From assembly GCA_016713005.1 (NCBI GenBank), contig JADJPY010000001.1:620001-684000 (forward strand): a stretch of DNA of 64,000 nt, read 5' to 3'. The stretch comes from Ramlibacter sp. (GTDB lineage Bacteria > Pseudomonadota > Gammaproteobacteria > Burkholderiales > Burkholderiaceae_C). The notes under the pieces were generated by a model that was given only the letters and a program-made list of their open reading frames with translations, ran no database searches and was not told where the DNA came from. Made by a program: the position numbers and the translations under genes. Shown here piece by piece: positions 51,451-60,707 of this stretch. Each line of letters starts with the position of its first letter. The stretch's first letter is position 1.

Positions 51451-52887
51451 ATGCTCACCATTGCCGCTTTCGTTGTCGCGCTGGGGCTGCTGATCGCCGT
51501 GCACGAGTACGGGCACTACCGGGTCGCGGTTGCCTGTGGCGTTCGGGTTCTGCGATTCGGGATTGCCACGCTGCCATTGAGCGAGCCGGTACCCGGCGAG
51601 TCGTCGCTGTTGCACCGATTTTTCTACCGGATCAGCCGTCCCGTGTTTGAGTGGACACCAAAGCGCCAGCATCCCGGACAGTCCACCGTGTTCGCTGTGG
51701 GTTTGTTTCCCATCGGCGGCTACGTGAAGATGCTGGACGAGAGGGAGGGAACCGTCTCCCAGGCCGAACGCCATCAGGCATTCAATACCCAGCCACTGAG
51801 GTCGCGTGCCGCCATTGTCGCTGCCGGGCCTGCCGCCAACCTGCTGCTGGCCGTGTTGCTGTATTCGGTGGTCAACTGGTACGGCGTACAGGAGCCGCGC
51901 GCTGTGCTGGCAGCCCCTGTACCGGCATCGATTGCGGAGTTTTCAGGGCTGAAGTCGGGCGATGAAGTGCGTCGCGCTGCCTTTGATGGTGAGCCTCTCC
52001 AGTCGGTGGATTCGTTTGAGAGCCTGCGCTGGTTGCTCACCCGCGGGGCGCTGGACGGGCGGGACGTGCGCGTTGAAGTTGCGACCGGCGCGCGGGCCTC
52101 AACGCGTGAAGTCGTGTTGCCGCTGAGCCGCCTGGGCGTGGCAGACGCGGACGCGTCGCTGTTTCGCAAGATTGGCATCGTGGGGCCATGGACCCGTCCT
52201 GTTCTGGGAGAGGTCCAGCCAGCGGGGGCAGCCGAAGCCGCCGGGCTGCGCAGCGGCGACCTGGTGCTTGCGGTGGGCGAAGTGGCCGTGACAGATGGCG
52301 CCCAGTTGCGGGAACTGATCCGCAGGTCCGTCAGGGATACCCAGCCCCTGCCTCAGGTCTGGCGACTCGAACGCGATGGTGTGGTGGTGGAGCGCTTGGT
52401 GACCCCGCAGGTCCGCCAGGAACCCGCGGGTCCGGTCGGTCGCATCGGTGCTTATGTGGGCACCCCGCCGGAGTTCGTGACCGTCCGCCATGGCTTGGTG
52501 GACGGAATGTACAAGGGGCTGGTCAAGACCTGGGATGTGTCGCTGCTCACACTGCGCATGATCGGGAAAATGGTGATTGGCGAAGCCTCCTTGAAGAACC
52601 TCAGCGGGCCGTTGACCATCGCCGACTACGCCGGAAAGTCCGCCGGGATGGGTCTGGTGCAGTACCTGGTCTTCCTGGCCCTCATCAGCGTCAGTCTGGG
52701 CGTGCTGAATTTGCTGCCTTTGCCCGTCCTCGACGGGGGGCACCTGATGTATTATCTTTGGGAGGGCGTGACGGGAAAAGGTGTTTCCGACGCATGGATG
52801 GAGCGGCTTCAGCGTGGTGGCGCGGCGATGCTCATGGCCATGATGTCGATTGCGCTGTACAACGACATTGCCCGCCTCGCCGGCTAG
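51451..52887 (+). CDS. rseP: Site-2 protease RseP
   Basis: 478 residues. Metalloprotease site HEYGH (18-22) in the first helix, two PDZ domains (around residues 155-200 and 240-300), and NLLPLPVLDGGHL near the end. RseP cleaves the anti-sigma factor RseA and signal-peptide remnants in the membrane. Full length; the usual place before bamA. Confidence 0.96.
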   Translation: MLTIAAFVVALGLLIAVHEYGHYRVAVACGVRVLRFGIATLPLSEPVPGESSLLHRFFYRISRPVFEWTPKRQHPGQSTVFAVGLFPIGGYVKMLDEREGTVSQAERHQAFNTQPLRSRAAIVAAGPAANLLLAVLLYSVVNWYGVQEPRAVLAAPVPASIAEFSGLKSGDEVRRAAFDGEPLQSVDSFESLRWLLTRGALDGRDVRVEVATGARASTREVVLPLSRLGVADADASLFRKIGIVGPWTRPVLGEVQPAGAAEAAGLRSGDLVLAVGEVAVTDGAQLRELIRRSVRDTQPLPQVWRLERDGVVVERLVTPQVRQEPAGPVGRIGAYVGTPPEFVTVRHGLVDGMYKGLVKTWDVSLLTLRMIGKMVIGEASLKNLSGPLTIADYAGKSAGMGLVQYLVFLALISVSLGVLNLLPLPVLDGGHLMYYLWEGVTGKGVSDAWMERLQRGGAAMLMAMMSIALYNDIARLAG

Positions 52888-52934
52888 GCAACCTCTGCCC
52901 CGGCTGTGCCGAACACGCATTCCTTGCCTCACAC

Positions 52935-55231
52935 ATGAAAAACAAGTTCAACCGGTTTCGCCTGCGCACGGTCAGCGCGATCGTGGCGCTGTCCCTGTCC
53001 GGCAGCCTCGCGTTTGCGGTGGATCCGTTCACCCTGCGCGATATCCGCGTCGAGGGCCTGCAGCGTGTCGAGCCGGAACCATATTCGCGTCGCTCCCTTT
53101 CCGCGTGGGTGAGTTGTACACCGACGACAAGGGCGCTTCCGCCATCCGATCGCTGTTCGGGCTCGGGCTGTTCAAGGATGTGCGCCTGGAGGTCAGTGGC
53201 GACGTGCTGGTCGTGATCGTCGAGGAACAGCCCACTGTGGCCGATGTGGACTTCGTCGGCACAAAGGAATTCGAGAAGGATGTCCTCAAGAAAGCCCTGC
53301 GCGATGTGGGCCTGACCGAGGGCCGCCCCTTTGACAAGGCGCTGGCCGACCGGGCTGAGCAGGAGCTCAAGCGCCAGTACATCAACCGCAGTCTGTACGC
53401 GGCAGAGATTGTCATCACCGTCACGCCGATCGAGCGCAACCGGGTCAACGTCACCTTCTCCGTCAACGAAGGAGAGGTCGCCAAGATCAGCGAAGTCCGG
53501 ATCGTGGGCAGCAAGGCTTTCAGCGAAGCCACCCTGAAGGGATTGTTCGACCTGGATACCGGAGGCTGGCTGAGCTGGTACACCAAGTCCAACCGATATT
53601 CGCGTGCCAAACTCAACGCCGATCTTGAAACGCTGCGTTCCTACTATCTGACGCGCGGCTACCTCGAGTTCCGCATCGATTCGACCCAGGTCGCGATTTC
53701 GCCGAACAAGCAGGACGTCTCCATCGCCGTCAACGTGACCGAGGGCGAGCGGTTTGTGGTGTCGGGTGTGAAGCTCGAAGGCAATTACCTCGCCAAGGAC
53801 GACAACTTCAAGTCGCTGGTAACCATCAAGCCAGGCCAGGCCTACAACGCCGACCAGGTGAGCGAGACCACCAAGGCGTTCTCTGACTACTTTGCGACCT
53901 TTGGATTCGCGTTCGCGCGTGTGGAAGTCAAGCCCGAGATTGACCGCGCCAACAACCGCGTTGCGTTTGTCATCCAGGCCGACCCCGGTCGGCGTGCCTA
54001 TGTGCGCCGAGTCAATATCGCGGGCAACAACAAGACCCGGGACGAGGTCATTCGCCGGGAGTTCCGCCAGCTTGAGTCGTCGTGGTACGACGGGGACCGC
54101 ATCCGGCTTTCGCGTGATCGCGTCGATCGCCTGGGGTTCTTCAAGGACGTGTCGGTGGATACAGTCGAGGTGCCTGGCACCCAGGACCAAGTGGACCTGA
54201 ATGTCACCGTGTCCGAAAAGCCCACAGGCAACCTGACGCTCGGGGCGGGTTTTTCAAGCTCGGAGAAGCTGGCCTTGTCCCTTGGCCTCAAGCAGGAAAA
54301 CGTGTTTGGGTCGGGCAACTATCTGGGAGTCGAGCTCAACACGAGCAAGTTCAACCGCCAGTTGGTCGTGTCCACGGTCAATCCGTACTTCACTGCGGAT
54401 GGCGTTTCGCGTGCACTTGACCTGTATTACCGCACCCAGAAGCCTTATACCGATCAGGGCGGAAACTACGAACTGGTCACGCAGGGGGGGTCGATCCGGT
54501 TCGGGATTCCGTTTTCCGAAACCGACACGGTGTACTTCGGGGCCGGCTTCGAGATCATGACGATCAATCCGGGAACCAACATTCCGGCAGTCTATTTGGC
54601 GTATGCCAACCAGTACGGGTACCAGACCACGGGCTTTCCCTTGACCGTGTCCTGGACCCGCGACAACCGGGATAGTGCCATCGCGCCTACCACCGGATTG
54701 TTGCAGCGCGTGGGTGCCGAGGCGGGATTGGGTGGCGACGCCAGGTACCTGCGAGGCAGCTACCAGATCCAGAAGTACTTTCCGATCAACCGGCAGTTCA
54801 CCACCGCATTCAATGGCGACATTGGCTGGGGCAAGGCACTGGGTGGCGGCACCTTCCCTGTGTTCAAGAATTTCTTTTCTGGTGGCCTCGGATCCGTACG
54901 AGGCTTCGAGCAGGGAACGCTTGGCCCCCGGGATGTGACGGGGTCCACCATCGGCGGTACCCGCAAGCTGAACTTCAATGCGGAAGTGATCACGCCGTTT
55001 CCAGGAGCCGGGAATGACCGCAGCCTGCGGCTTTTCGGGTTCTACGACATGGGCAATGTGTACGGAGAGGGTGAGCCCCTTTCCTTCTCCACCATGCGCA
55101 GTTCGGTGGGTATCGGGGTCAGCTGGATTTCCCCTGTTGGCCCCCTGCGCTTCGCCTTTGCAAATCCGGTGCGCAGTTTCCCCGGCGATAGAATCCAGAA
55201 ACTGCAATTCCAAATTGGAACCTCATTCTGA
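52935..55231 (+). CDS. bamA: Outer membrane assembly factor BamA (one frameshift in this sequence)
   Basis: BamA inserts beta-barrel proteins into the outer membrane. ATG 52935 opens a signal peptide (to about residue 30, ALSLSGSLAFA), then VDPFTLRDIRVEGLQRVEPG, five POTRA domains and the C-terminal 16-strand barrel with VRGF (GSVRGFEQGTLGPRD) and a terminal Phe. The frame breaks at the GG at 53075-53076: three G would give VEPGTIFASLPFRVGELY. Corrected length is about 765 residues. The gene is normally essential, so a base-calling error is likeliest. Stop overlaps the skp ATG by one base. Confidence 0.95.
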
Positions 55232-55758
55232 TGAACATTCTTTTTTCACGGCGCCTGCTGGTCGGTTTGTTGGGCCTTCTGGCCTTGGCGTCGAACGTGT
55301 CCGCTCAGGACTTTCGTATCGGTTTCATCAACCAGGACCGTATCCTTCGTGAGGCCAATATTGCCAAGGCGGCGCAGGCCAAGCTCGAGCAGGAGTTTGC
55401 CCGGCGCGAGAAAGAACTTGTGGAGCAGGGCGCGGCCTTGAAAGCGGCGTCTGACAAGTTTGAGCGGGAAGCCCCCACGCTGTCGGAAAGCCAGCGCAAC
55501 GCGCGCCAGAAGGCGCTGATTGACCAGGACCGGGATCTGCTGCGGCGCCGGCGTGAATTCCAGGAAGACGCGAATGCGCGCAAGGGTGAAGAGCTGCAAC
55601 AGCTCTTTGACCGAGTGTCCAAGGCTGTCAAGGTCGTGGCAGAAGCCGAAAAGTACGACCTGATCATGCAGGTCCAGGAAGCGGTCTATTTCAACCCCAG
55701 GCACGACGTCACGGAAAAAGTAGTGCGGGCGCTCAACGCCGCCAACGGCGCCAAGTAG
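55231..55758 (+). CDS. skp: Periplasmic chaperone Skp/OmpH family
   Basis: 175 residues. Signal peptide ending near Ala25 (NVSAQ), a strand IGFINQDRILRE, then two long helices forming the prongs of Skp. It carries unfolded outer-membrane proteins to BamA. Its ATG shares a base with the bamA stop; lpxD begins about 15 bases after its end. Confidence 0.93.
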   Translation: MNILFSRRLLVGLLGLLALASNVSAQDFRIGFINQDRILREANIAKAAQAKLEQEFARREKELVEQGAALKAASDKFEREAPTLSESQRNARQKALIDQDRDLLRRRREFQEDANARKGEELQQLFDRVSKAVKVVAEAEKYDLIMQVQEAVYFNPRHDVTEKVVRALNAANGAK

Positions 55759-55773
55759 GCGCGGTTGGGGCGC

Positions 55774-56749
55774 GTGTTGAGCCTCTGCCTCAAGGAAATT
55801 GTCGACGCCCTGGGGGGCGACCTCCGCGGCGACCCGGCATTTCAAGTAGACGGCCTCGCTGCCCTCGACGTCGCGGGCCCCACCCAGCTGGCTTCCTCAG
55901 TCACCCGCGATACGCCGGCCAATTGGCATCCACACGTGCAGGGTGTGTGATCGTGTCGCCCGCGATGGCCGATGCCGCGAGCGGCCTCGGCGCTGCGATC
56001 ATCGCGGCAGACCCCTACCTGTATTTCGCCAGAGTCACCCAACTCTGGCGCCGCCGTCATGGGCCGGGCAACCTGCAGGGGGTGCATCCCAGCGCTGTCG
56101 TCGATCCCCAGGCTTTCGTGGATCCGACGGTCAGCGTGGGTGCCCTGTGCATCATTGAACGTGGCGCACGGATTGGTGCCGGCTCGGTCCTGAAGTCACG
56201 CGTCACGGTGAGCGAGGGCTGCACGGTAGGGGAGCGCTGCATCCTCCACCCTGGAGTGGTCATCGGCGCGGACGGGTTTGGCTTCGCGCCGAACGACGGT
56301 GCCTGGGAGAAGATCGAGCAGCTGGGCGCCGTACGCATCGGAGACGATGTCGAAATTGGCGCCAACACCTGCATAGACCGCGGTGCTCTGTCGGACACGG
56401 TTATCGGCAATGGCGTCAAGATCGACAACCTGGTCCAGATTGGACACAACGTGCGCATCGGCGACCACAGCGCGCTGGCCGGATGTGCGGGTGTTGCGGG
56501 CAGCGCGACCATCGGCGCCCACTGCACGGTCGGCGGCGGCGCGGTTGTGCTGGGCCATCTCTTCCTGGCCGATGGCGTGCATGTCTCGGCCGCCTCGGTG
56601 GTGACGCGGTCCATCACCGCGGCGGGACACTACTCCGGCTTCTTTCCCATCGACGACAATGCGAGCTGGGAGAAAACGCCGCCACGGTCAAGCAGCTGCA
56701 CAGCCTGCGTGAACGTATCAAAGCCCTCGAAAAGTCGAAAAAACCATGA
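55774..56749 (+). CDS. lpxD: UDP-3-O-acylglucosamine N-acyltransferase LpxD (two frameshifts in this sequence)
   Basis: LpxD adds the second acyl chain in lipid A synthesis. Left-handed beta-helix hexapeptide repeats are seen at VDPTVSVGALCIIERGARIGAGSV and onward, and IQIGHNVRIGDHSALAGCAGVAG holds the catalytic His. Two breaks: at 55893-55894 (TT where TTT gives AFLSHPRYAGQLASTRAG) and at 56673-56676 (AAAA where AAAAA gives KNAATVKQLHSLRER). Corrected length is about 325 residues. Start GTG 55774, with TTG 55765 as an alternative. Its stop overlaps fabZ ATG by four bases. Confidence 0.93.
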
Positions 56750-57183
56750 TGGATATCCACCAGATCCTCAAGCAGCTGCCGCACCGCTATCCCATCCTGC
56801 TGGTGGACAGGGTGCTCGAGATCGAAAAAGGCAAGCGCATCAAGGCGCTGAAGAATGTCTCGATCAACGAACCTTTTTTCATGGGCCATTTCCCGCACCG
56901 GCCGGTCATGCCGGGTGTGCTGATGCTGGAAGCCATGGCGCAGGCCGCCGCGCTGCTGGCCTTTGACACCCTGGGTGTGGTTCCGGACGACAAGACGGTC
57001 TACTACTTCGCCGGCATTGACGGCGCACGCTTCAAGCGGCCTGTGGAGCCGGGCGACCAGCTGGTCATGGACGTGTCGCTTGACCGCATGAAGGCGGGCA
57101 TCTTCAAGTTCAAGGGCACGACGCGCGTGGGCGATGAGGTCGCCTGCGAAGCCGAGCTGATGTGCACCATGCGCAGGATCTGA
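56746..57183 (+). CDS. fabZ: 3-hydroxyacyl-ACP dehydratase FabZ
   Basis: 145 residues. Hotdog fold with the active site GHFPHRPVMPGVLMLEAMAQ (His48 and Glu62), KRIKALKNVSINEPFF, and GARFKRPVEPGDQL. It dehydrates 3-hydroxyacyl-ACP in fatty acid synthesis. ATG 56746 overlaps lpxD; a second Met follows. lpxA comes 8 bases after the stop. Confidence 0.97.
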   Translation: MMDIHQILKQLPHRYPILLVDRVLEIEKGKRIKALKNVSINEPFFMGHFPHRPVMPGVLMLEAMAQAAALLAFDTLGVVPDDKTVYYFAGIDGARFKRPVEPGDQLVMDVSLDRMKAGIFKFKGTTRVGDEVACEAELMCTMRRI

Positions 57184-57191
57184 CGTCCACG

Positions 57192-57989
57192 ATGGCTGGC
57201 AACATCCATCCCACCGCCATCATCGAATCTGGCGCAGAGCTGGACAGCTCGGTCAGCGTGGGGCCCTATGCGGTGATCGGCCCGCACGTCAAGGTGGGCG
57301 CGGGCACCACCATCGGCGCGCACTGCGTTGTAGAAGGCCACACCAGCATTGGCCGCGACAACCGCATCTTCCAGTTTGCCTCCCTGGGGGCTGTGCCGCA
57401 GGACAAGAAGTACGCGGGAGAGCCCTGCGAGCTCGTCATTGGTGACCGCAACACCATCCGCGAGTTCTGCACGTTCAACATCGGCTCTCCGGGAGGCGGT
57501 GGTGTCACCCGTGTGGGCAACGACTGCTGGCTCATGGCTTACGTGCACCTCGCGCACGACTGCATCATCGGCAACCATGCGACCTTTGCCAACAATACGC
57601 AGCTCGCAGGCCATGTGATTGTGGGCGACTGGGTGACCCTGGGCGGCTTTACGGTGGTGCACCAGTTCGTGCGCATCGGCGCGCACGGCATGACGGCCAT
57701 GTGTTCGCTGCTGTTTGCCGACCAGCCCCCGTTCGTCATGAGCCAGGGCCAGCCCGCGCAGGCGCGCTCGATGAACTTCGAAGGCCTGCGCCGCCGCGGC
57801 TTTTCGCCCGCCCGCATCTCGGCCGTCAAGGCCATGCACAAGGCGCTGTACCGCGACGGTCTCACGCTGGAGCAGGCCCGCGCGCAGATCGCGGCGCTGG
57901 CGCAGGCCACCCCGGAAGCCGCGGGCGACGTGCAGCTGATGCTGGAGTTCCTGGACCAGACGTCGCCCCAGCGCGGCATCGTGCGGTAA
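57192..57989 (+). CDS. lpxA: UDP-N-acetylglucosamine acyltransferase LpxA
   Basis: 265 residues. Beta-helix of hexapeptide repeats (IHPTAIIESGAELDSSVSVGPYAVIGPHVKVGAG), catalytic His region HLAHDCIIGNHATFANNTQLAGHV, and C-terminal helices with GLRRRGFSPARISAVKAMHKALYR. First step of lipid A synthesis. ATG 57192. Confidence 0.97.
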   Translation: MAGNIHPTAIIESGAELDSSVSVGPYAVIGPHVKVGAGTTIGAHCVVEGHTSIGRDNRIFQFASLGAVPQDKKYAGEPCELVIGDRNTIREFCTFNIGSPGGGGVTRVGNDCWLMAYVHLAHDCIIGNHATFANNTQLAGHVIVGDWVTLGGFTVVHQFVRIGAHGMTAMCSLLFADQPPFVMSQGQPAQARSMNFEGLRRRGFSPARISAVKAMHKALYRDGLTLEQARAQIAALAQATPEAAGDVQLMLEFLDQTSPQRGIVR

Positions 57990-57993
57990 GCGC

Positions 57994-59127
57994 ATGAACC
58001 AGGTCGGCATGGTCGCTGGCGAGGCTTCCGGCGACTTGCTCGCCGGGTTGCTGCTGGACGGCCTGTGCCGGCGCTGGCCCGGCCTGCATTCCTTTGGCAT
58101 TGGCGGCCCGCAGATGGCGAGCCACGGGTTTGAAGCCTGGTGGCCGCACGAGCGCCTGGCCGTTCGCGGCTATGTGGAGGTGCTGCGCCACTACCGCGGC
58201 ATCGTGGCCATCCGCCGCCAGCTGCGCCAGCGGTTGCAGCAGCAGCGCCCCGATGTGTTCATAGGCGTGGATGCCCCGGATTTCAACCTGGATCTGGAGG
58301 CCGACCTCAAGACGCAAGGCATCAAGACGGTCCACTTTGTCTGTCCGTCAATCTGGGCCTGGCGCGCCAACCGGGTGGAGCGGATCCGCCGCAGTGCCGA
58401 TCACGTGCTGTGCATCTTCCCGTTCGAACCCGCGCTGCTGGCCGCCCACGGCATTCCCGCCACCTACGTGGGGCACCCGCTGGCCAATGTGATCCCGCAG
58501 GAGCCCGATCGCGCGGGCGCGCGCCGCGCGCTCGGGCTGGCCGACACCGACACGGTGGTCGCCATCCTGCCGGGCAGCCGCGCATCCGAGGTCCAGTACC
58601 TGGCTTTGAGGTTCTTTCAGGCTGCAGCCCGCATGCAGGCTGAGCGACCCGCTATCAAATTTGTAGTACCGGCTATCCCTGCGCTGAAGGGCGCGATTGA
58701 GGCCGCCGCGCACTCGGCCGGCCTCACACAGGGCCTGCAGGTGGTGGTGGGCCAGTCCCACACCGTCCTGGCCGCATGCGACGTGACGCTGATCGCCAGC
58801 GGCACGGCCACGCTGGAGGCCGCGCTGTTCAAGCGTCCGATGGTGATTGCCTACAACATGAACAGCCTGTCCTGGCAGATCATGCGGCGCAAGAGGCTCC
58901 AGCCCTGGGTCGGTCTGCCCAATATCCTGTGCCGCGATTTCGTGGTGCCCGAACTGCTGCAGGACGCGGCCACGCCGCAGGCCCTGGCCGCCGCCGTGCT
59001 GGGCTGGCTGGATGCGCCACAGAAAATCACCGCCGTGCAGCAGCGCTTCACCGCGTTGCACGCCGAACTGCAACGCGACACCGCAACCCTGGCCACCGAT
59101 GCGATCCAGAACGTTCTTGAAAGCTGA
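57994..59127 (+). CDS. lpxB: Lipid-A-disaccharide synthase LpxB
   Basis: 377 residues. GEASGDLLAGLLL near the start, GVDAPDFNLDLE, CPSIWAWRANRVERIRRSADHVLCIFPFE, LPGSRASEV, and ASGTATLEAALFKRPMVIAYNM define LpxB. A dispersed repeat (58611-58668) is translated in the region FFQAAARMQAERPAIKFVVPA, where other LpxB proteins also have a P-x-(F/I)-x-V-P stretch, so repeat and native sequence seem merged. It is followed by overlapping rnhB. Confidence 0.95.
   Translation: MNQVGMVAGEASGDLLAGLLLDGLCRRWPGLHSFGIGGPQMASHGFEAWWPHERLAVRGYVEVLRHYRGIVAIRRQLRQRLQQQRPDVFIGVDAPDFNLDLEADLKTQGIKTVHFVCPSIWAWRANRVERIRRSADHVLCIFPFEPALLAAHGIPATYVGHPLANVIPQEPDRAGARRALGLADTDTVVAILPGSRASEVQYLALRFFQAAARMQAERPAIKFVVPAIPALKGAIEAAAHSAGLTQGLQVVVGQSHTVLAACDVTLIASGTATLEAALFKRPMVIAYNMNSLSWQIMRRKRLQPWVGLPNILCRDFVVPELLQDAATPQALAAAVLGWLDAPQKITAVQQRFTALHAELQRDTATLATDAIQNVLES
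58611..58668 (+). repeat. Dispersed repeat, copy 11 (forward, inside lpxB)
   Basis: GTTCTTTCAGGCTGCAGCCCGC, then GCTGAGCGACCCGCTATCAAATTTGTAGT. Translated as ERPAIKFVV. Confidence 0.75.
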
Positions 59128-59716
59128 GCAGGCCCCGCTGGCCTGGGACACGCCGGGCCTGGTGGCCGGCGTGGACGAGGCCGGGCGCGGCCCGCTGGCC
59201 GGGCCGGTGGTCGCCGCCGCCGTGATCCTGGACGACCTGAACCCGATCAGGGGTCTGGCCGACTCCAAGAAGCTCACCGCGCTGCGCCGCGAGAAGCTCT
59301 ACGACGAGATCCGGGCGCGTGCCCTGTGCTGCTCGATCGCGGAGGCGAGCGTGGAAGAGATCGACCGGCTCAACATCCTGCAGGCCACGCTGCTGGCCAT
59401 GAAGCGGGCGGTGGAGGGCCTTCGCCTCAAGCCGGTCAAGGTGCTGGTGGATGGCAACCGCCTGCCCCGGCTGGACGTGCTGGCAGAGGCCATCGTCGGC
59501 GGTGACGCCAGCGTCGAGGCGATTTCGGCCGCCTCGATTCTGGCCAAGGTGCACCGCGATCGCTGGTGTGTGGCCTTCCACGAGCAATACCCGCAATACG
59601 GCTTTGACGGCCACAAGGGCTACGGCACCGCAGCCCACATGGCCGCGCTGCGCGAGCATGGGGCGTGCCCGCAGCACCGCCGCTCATTTGCGCCCGTCGC
59701 TGACATCCTGAAGTAA
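59099..59716 (+). CDS. rnhB: Ribonuclease HII
   Basis: 205 residues from ATG 59099; TTG 59117 is an alternative closer to the conserved start. GVDEAGRGPLAGPVVAAAVIL with catalytic Asp26-Glu27, LADSKKLT, VDGNRLP, and AAHMAALREHGACPQHRRSFAPV are RNase HII blocks. It removes ribonucleotides from DNA. It overlaps lpxB by 29 bases at this start. Confidence 0.94.
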   Translation: MRSRTFLKAEQAPLAWDTPGLVAGVDEAGRGPLAGPVVAAAVILDDLNPIRGLADSKKLTALRREKLYDEIRARALCCSIAEASVEEIDRLNILQATLLAMKRAVEGLRLKPVKVLVDGNRLPRLDVLAEAIVGGDASVEAISAASILAKVHRDRWCVAFHEQYPQYGFDGHKGYGTAAHMAALREHGACPQHRRSFAPVADILK

Positions 59717-59726
59717 ACCCAGCGGC

Positions 59727-60506
59727 ATGACCCCGGACACTGTCATCCACATCACCTCGCGCGACAACGCGCTCCTCAAGGACCTGCGGCGGCTGGCGCA
59801 GGACGCGACGTCCTATCGCAAGCAGGGCCGGGTCTGGCTCGAGGGGGATCACCTGTGCCGTGCGGCGCTGGCACGCGGCCTGAAACCCGCCCAGGCCCTG
59901 TTTTGCGAATCAAATTGGCCGCTAGCCCGCGTGGAATATGGCCAGGCCGCTATCAAAAACATAGTGATTGCCGATCCGCTGTGGGCCGGCATCAGCGCAC
60001 TGGAGTCGCCCGCGCGCATGGGCTTTGTGCTGGAGCTGCCGCCCCCCGCCGCCATCGGGCCGCTCATGCCCACGGTCATCCTGGACCGGGTGCAGGACGC
60101 CGGCAATGTGGGCTCCATCCTGCGCAGCGCGGCGGCTTTCGGTTTCCGCCAGGTGGTGGCGCTCAAGGGCACGGCCGCGCTCTGGAGTCCAAAAGTGCTG
60201 CGCGCCGGCATGGGCGCGCACTTTGGCCTTCAACTGGTCGAGGGCGTGGAGCCCGAAGCCCTGGACGCGCTGGCGGTGCCGGTGATCGTCACCAGCTCGC
60301 ACCAGGGGGAACTGGTCCATCGGCAACAACTTCCCTGGCCCTGTGCCTGGGCACTGGGCCACGAAGGGCAGGGCGTGGGCGACGCGGTGGCCTCGCGGGC
60401 CAGCCTGGCGGTGCGCATTGGCCAGCCGGGCGGGGAAGAGTCCCTCAATGTGGCGGCGGCCGCCGCCATTTGCCTGCATGCGAGCGCCGTGGCCCATGCC
60501 CCTTGA
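59727..60506 (+). CDS. TrmH/SpoU-family RNA 2'-O-methyltransferase
   Basis: 259 residues. C-terminal SpoU motifs in order: LDRVQDAGNVGSILRSAAAFG (motif 1), ALGHEGQGV (motif 2) and IGQPGGEESLNVAAAAAI (motif 3), forming the trefoil-knot AdoMet site. N-terminal substrate-binding domain contains repeat-derived sequence (WPLARVEYGQAAIKNIVIAD). Probably methylates rRNA; the site cannot be told. ATG 59727, 10 bases after rnhB. Confidence 0.88.
   Translation: MTPDTVIHITSRDNALLKDLRRLAQDATSYRKQGRVWLEGDHLCRAALARGLKPAQALFCESNWPLARVEYGQAAIKNIVIADPLWAGISALESPARMGFVLELPPPAAIGPLMPTVILDRVQDAGNVGSILRSAAAFGFRQVVALKGTAALWSPKVLRAGMGAHFGLQLVEGVEPEALDALAVPVIVTSSHQGELVHRQQLPWPCAWALGHEGQGVGDAVASRASLAVRIGQPGGEESLNVAAAAAICLHASAVAHAP
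59909..59966 (+). repeat. Dispersed repeat, copy 12 (forward, inside the methyltransferase gene)
   Basis: ATCAAATTGGCCGCTAGCCCG, then GCCAGGCCGCTATCAAAAACATAGTGA. Translated as GQAAIKNIVI. Confidence 0.75.
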
Positions 60507-60536
60507 CGGCAAGGTCCATGCAATCGATGCATGACA

Positions 60537-60562
60537 CGCAAGGCATGCCTTGCGGCTATAAT
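60537..60562 (+). promoter_or_regulatory. carAB promoter with an 18-bp palindromic operator
   Basis: CGCAAGGCATGCCTTGCG (60537-60554) is a perfect palindrome, directly followed by GC and a TATAAT -10 box (60557-60562). It is positioned where a repressor would block RNA polymerase. It does not match ArgR or PurR boxes, so the regulator is unknown. A leader of about 140 bases follows before carA. Confidence 0.6.
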
Positions 60563-60707
60563 CAAGGGCTTTCCCGCAAACCCCCGTACGCCTAGCGCAT
60601 TCAAGCCACTTCCCTGACAACACACAATCAAAAGCAAGGCCGCGGGCAACCGCTTGCAGCGCTTCTTGAACGTGTCTGGGCGTACCCGTAACCATCCGGA
60701 GAACCCA

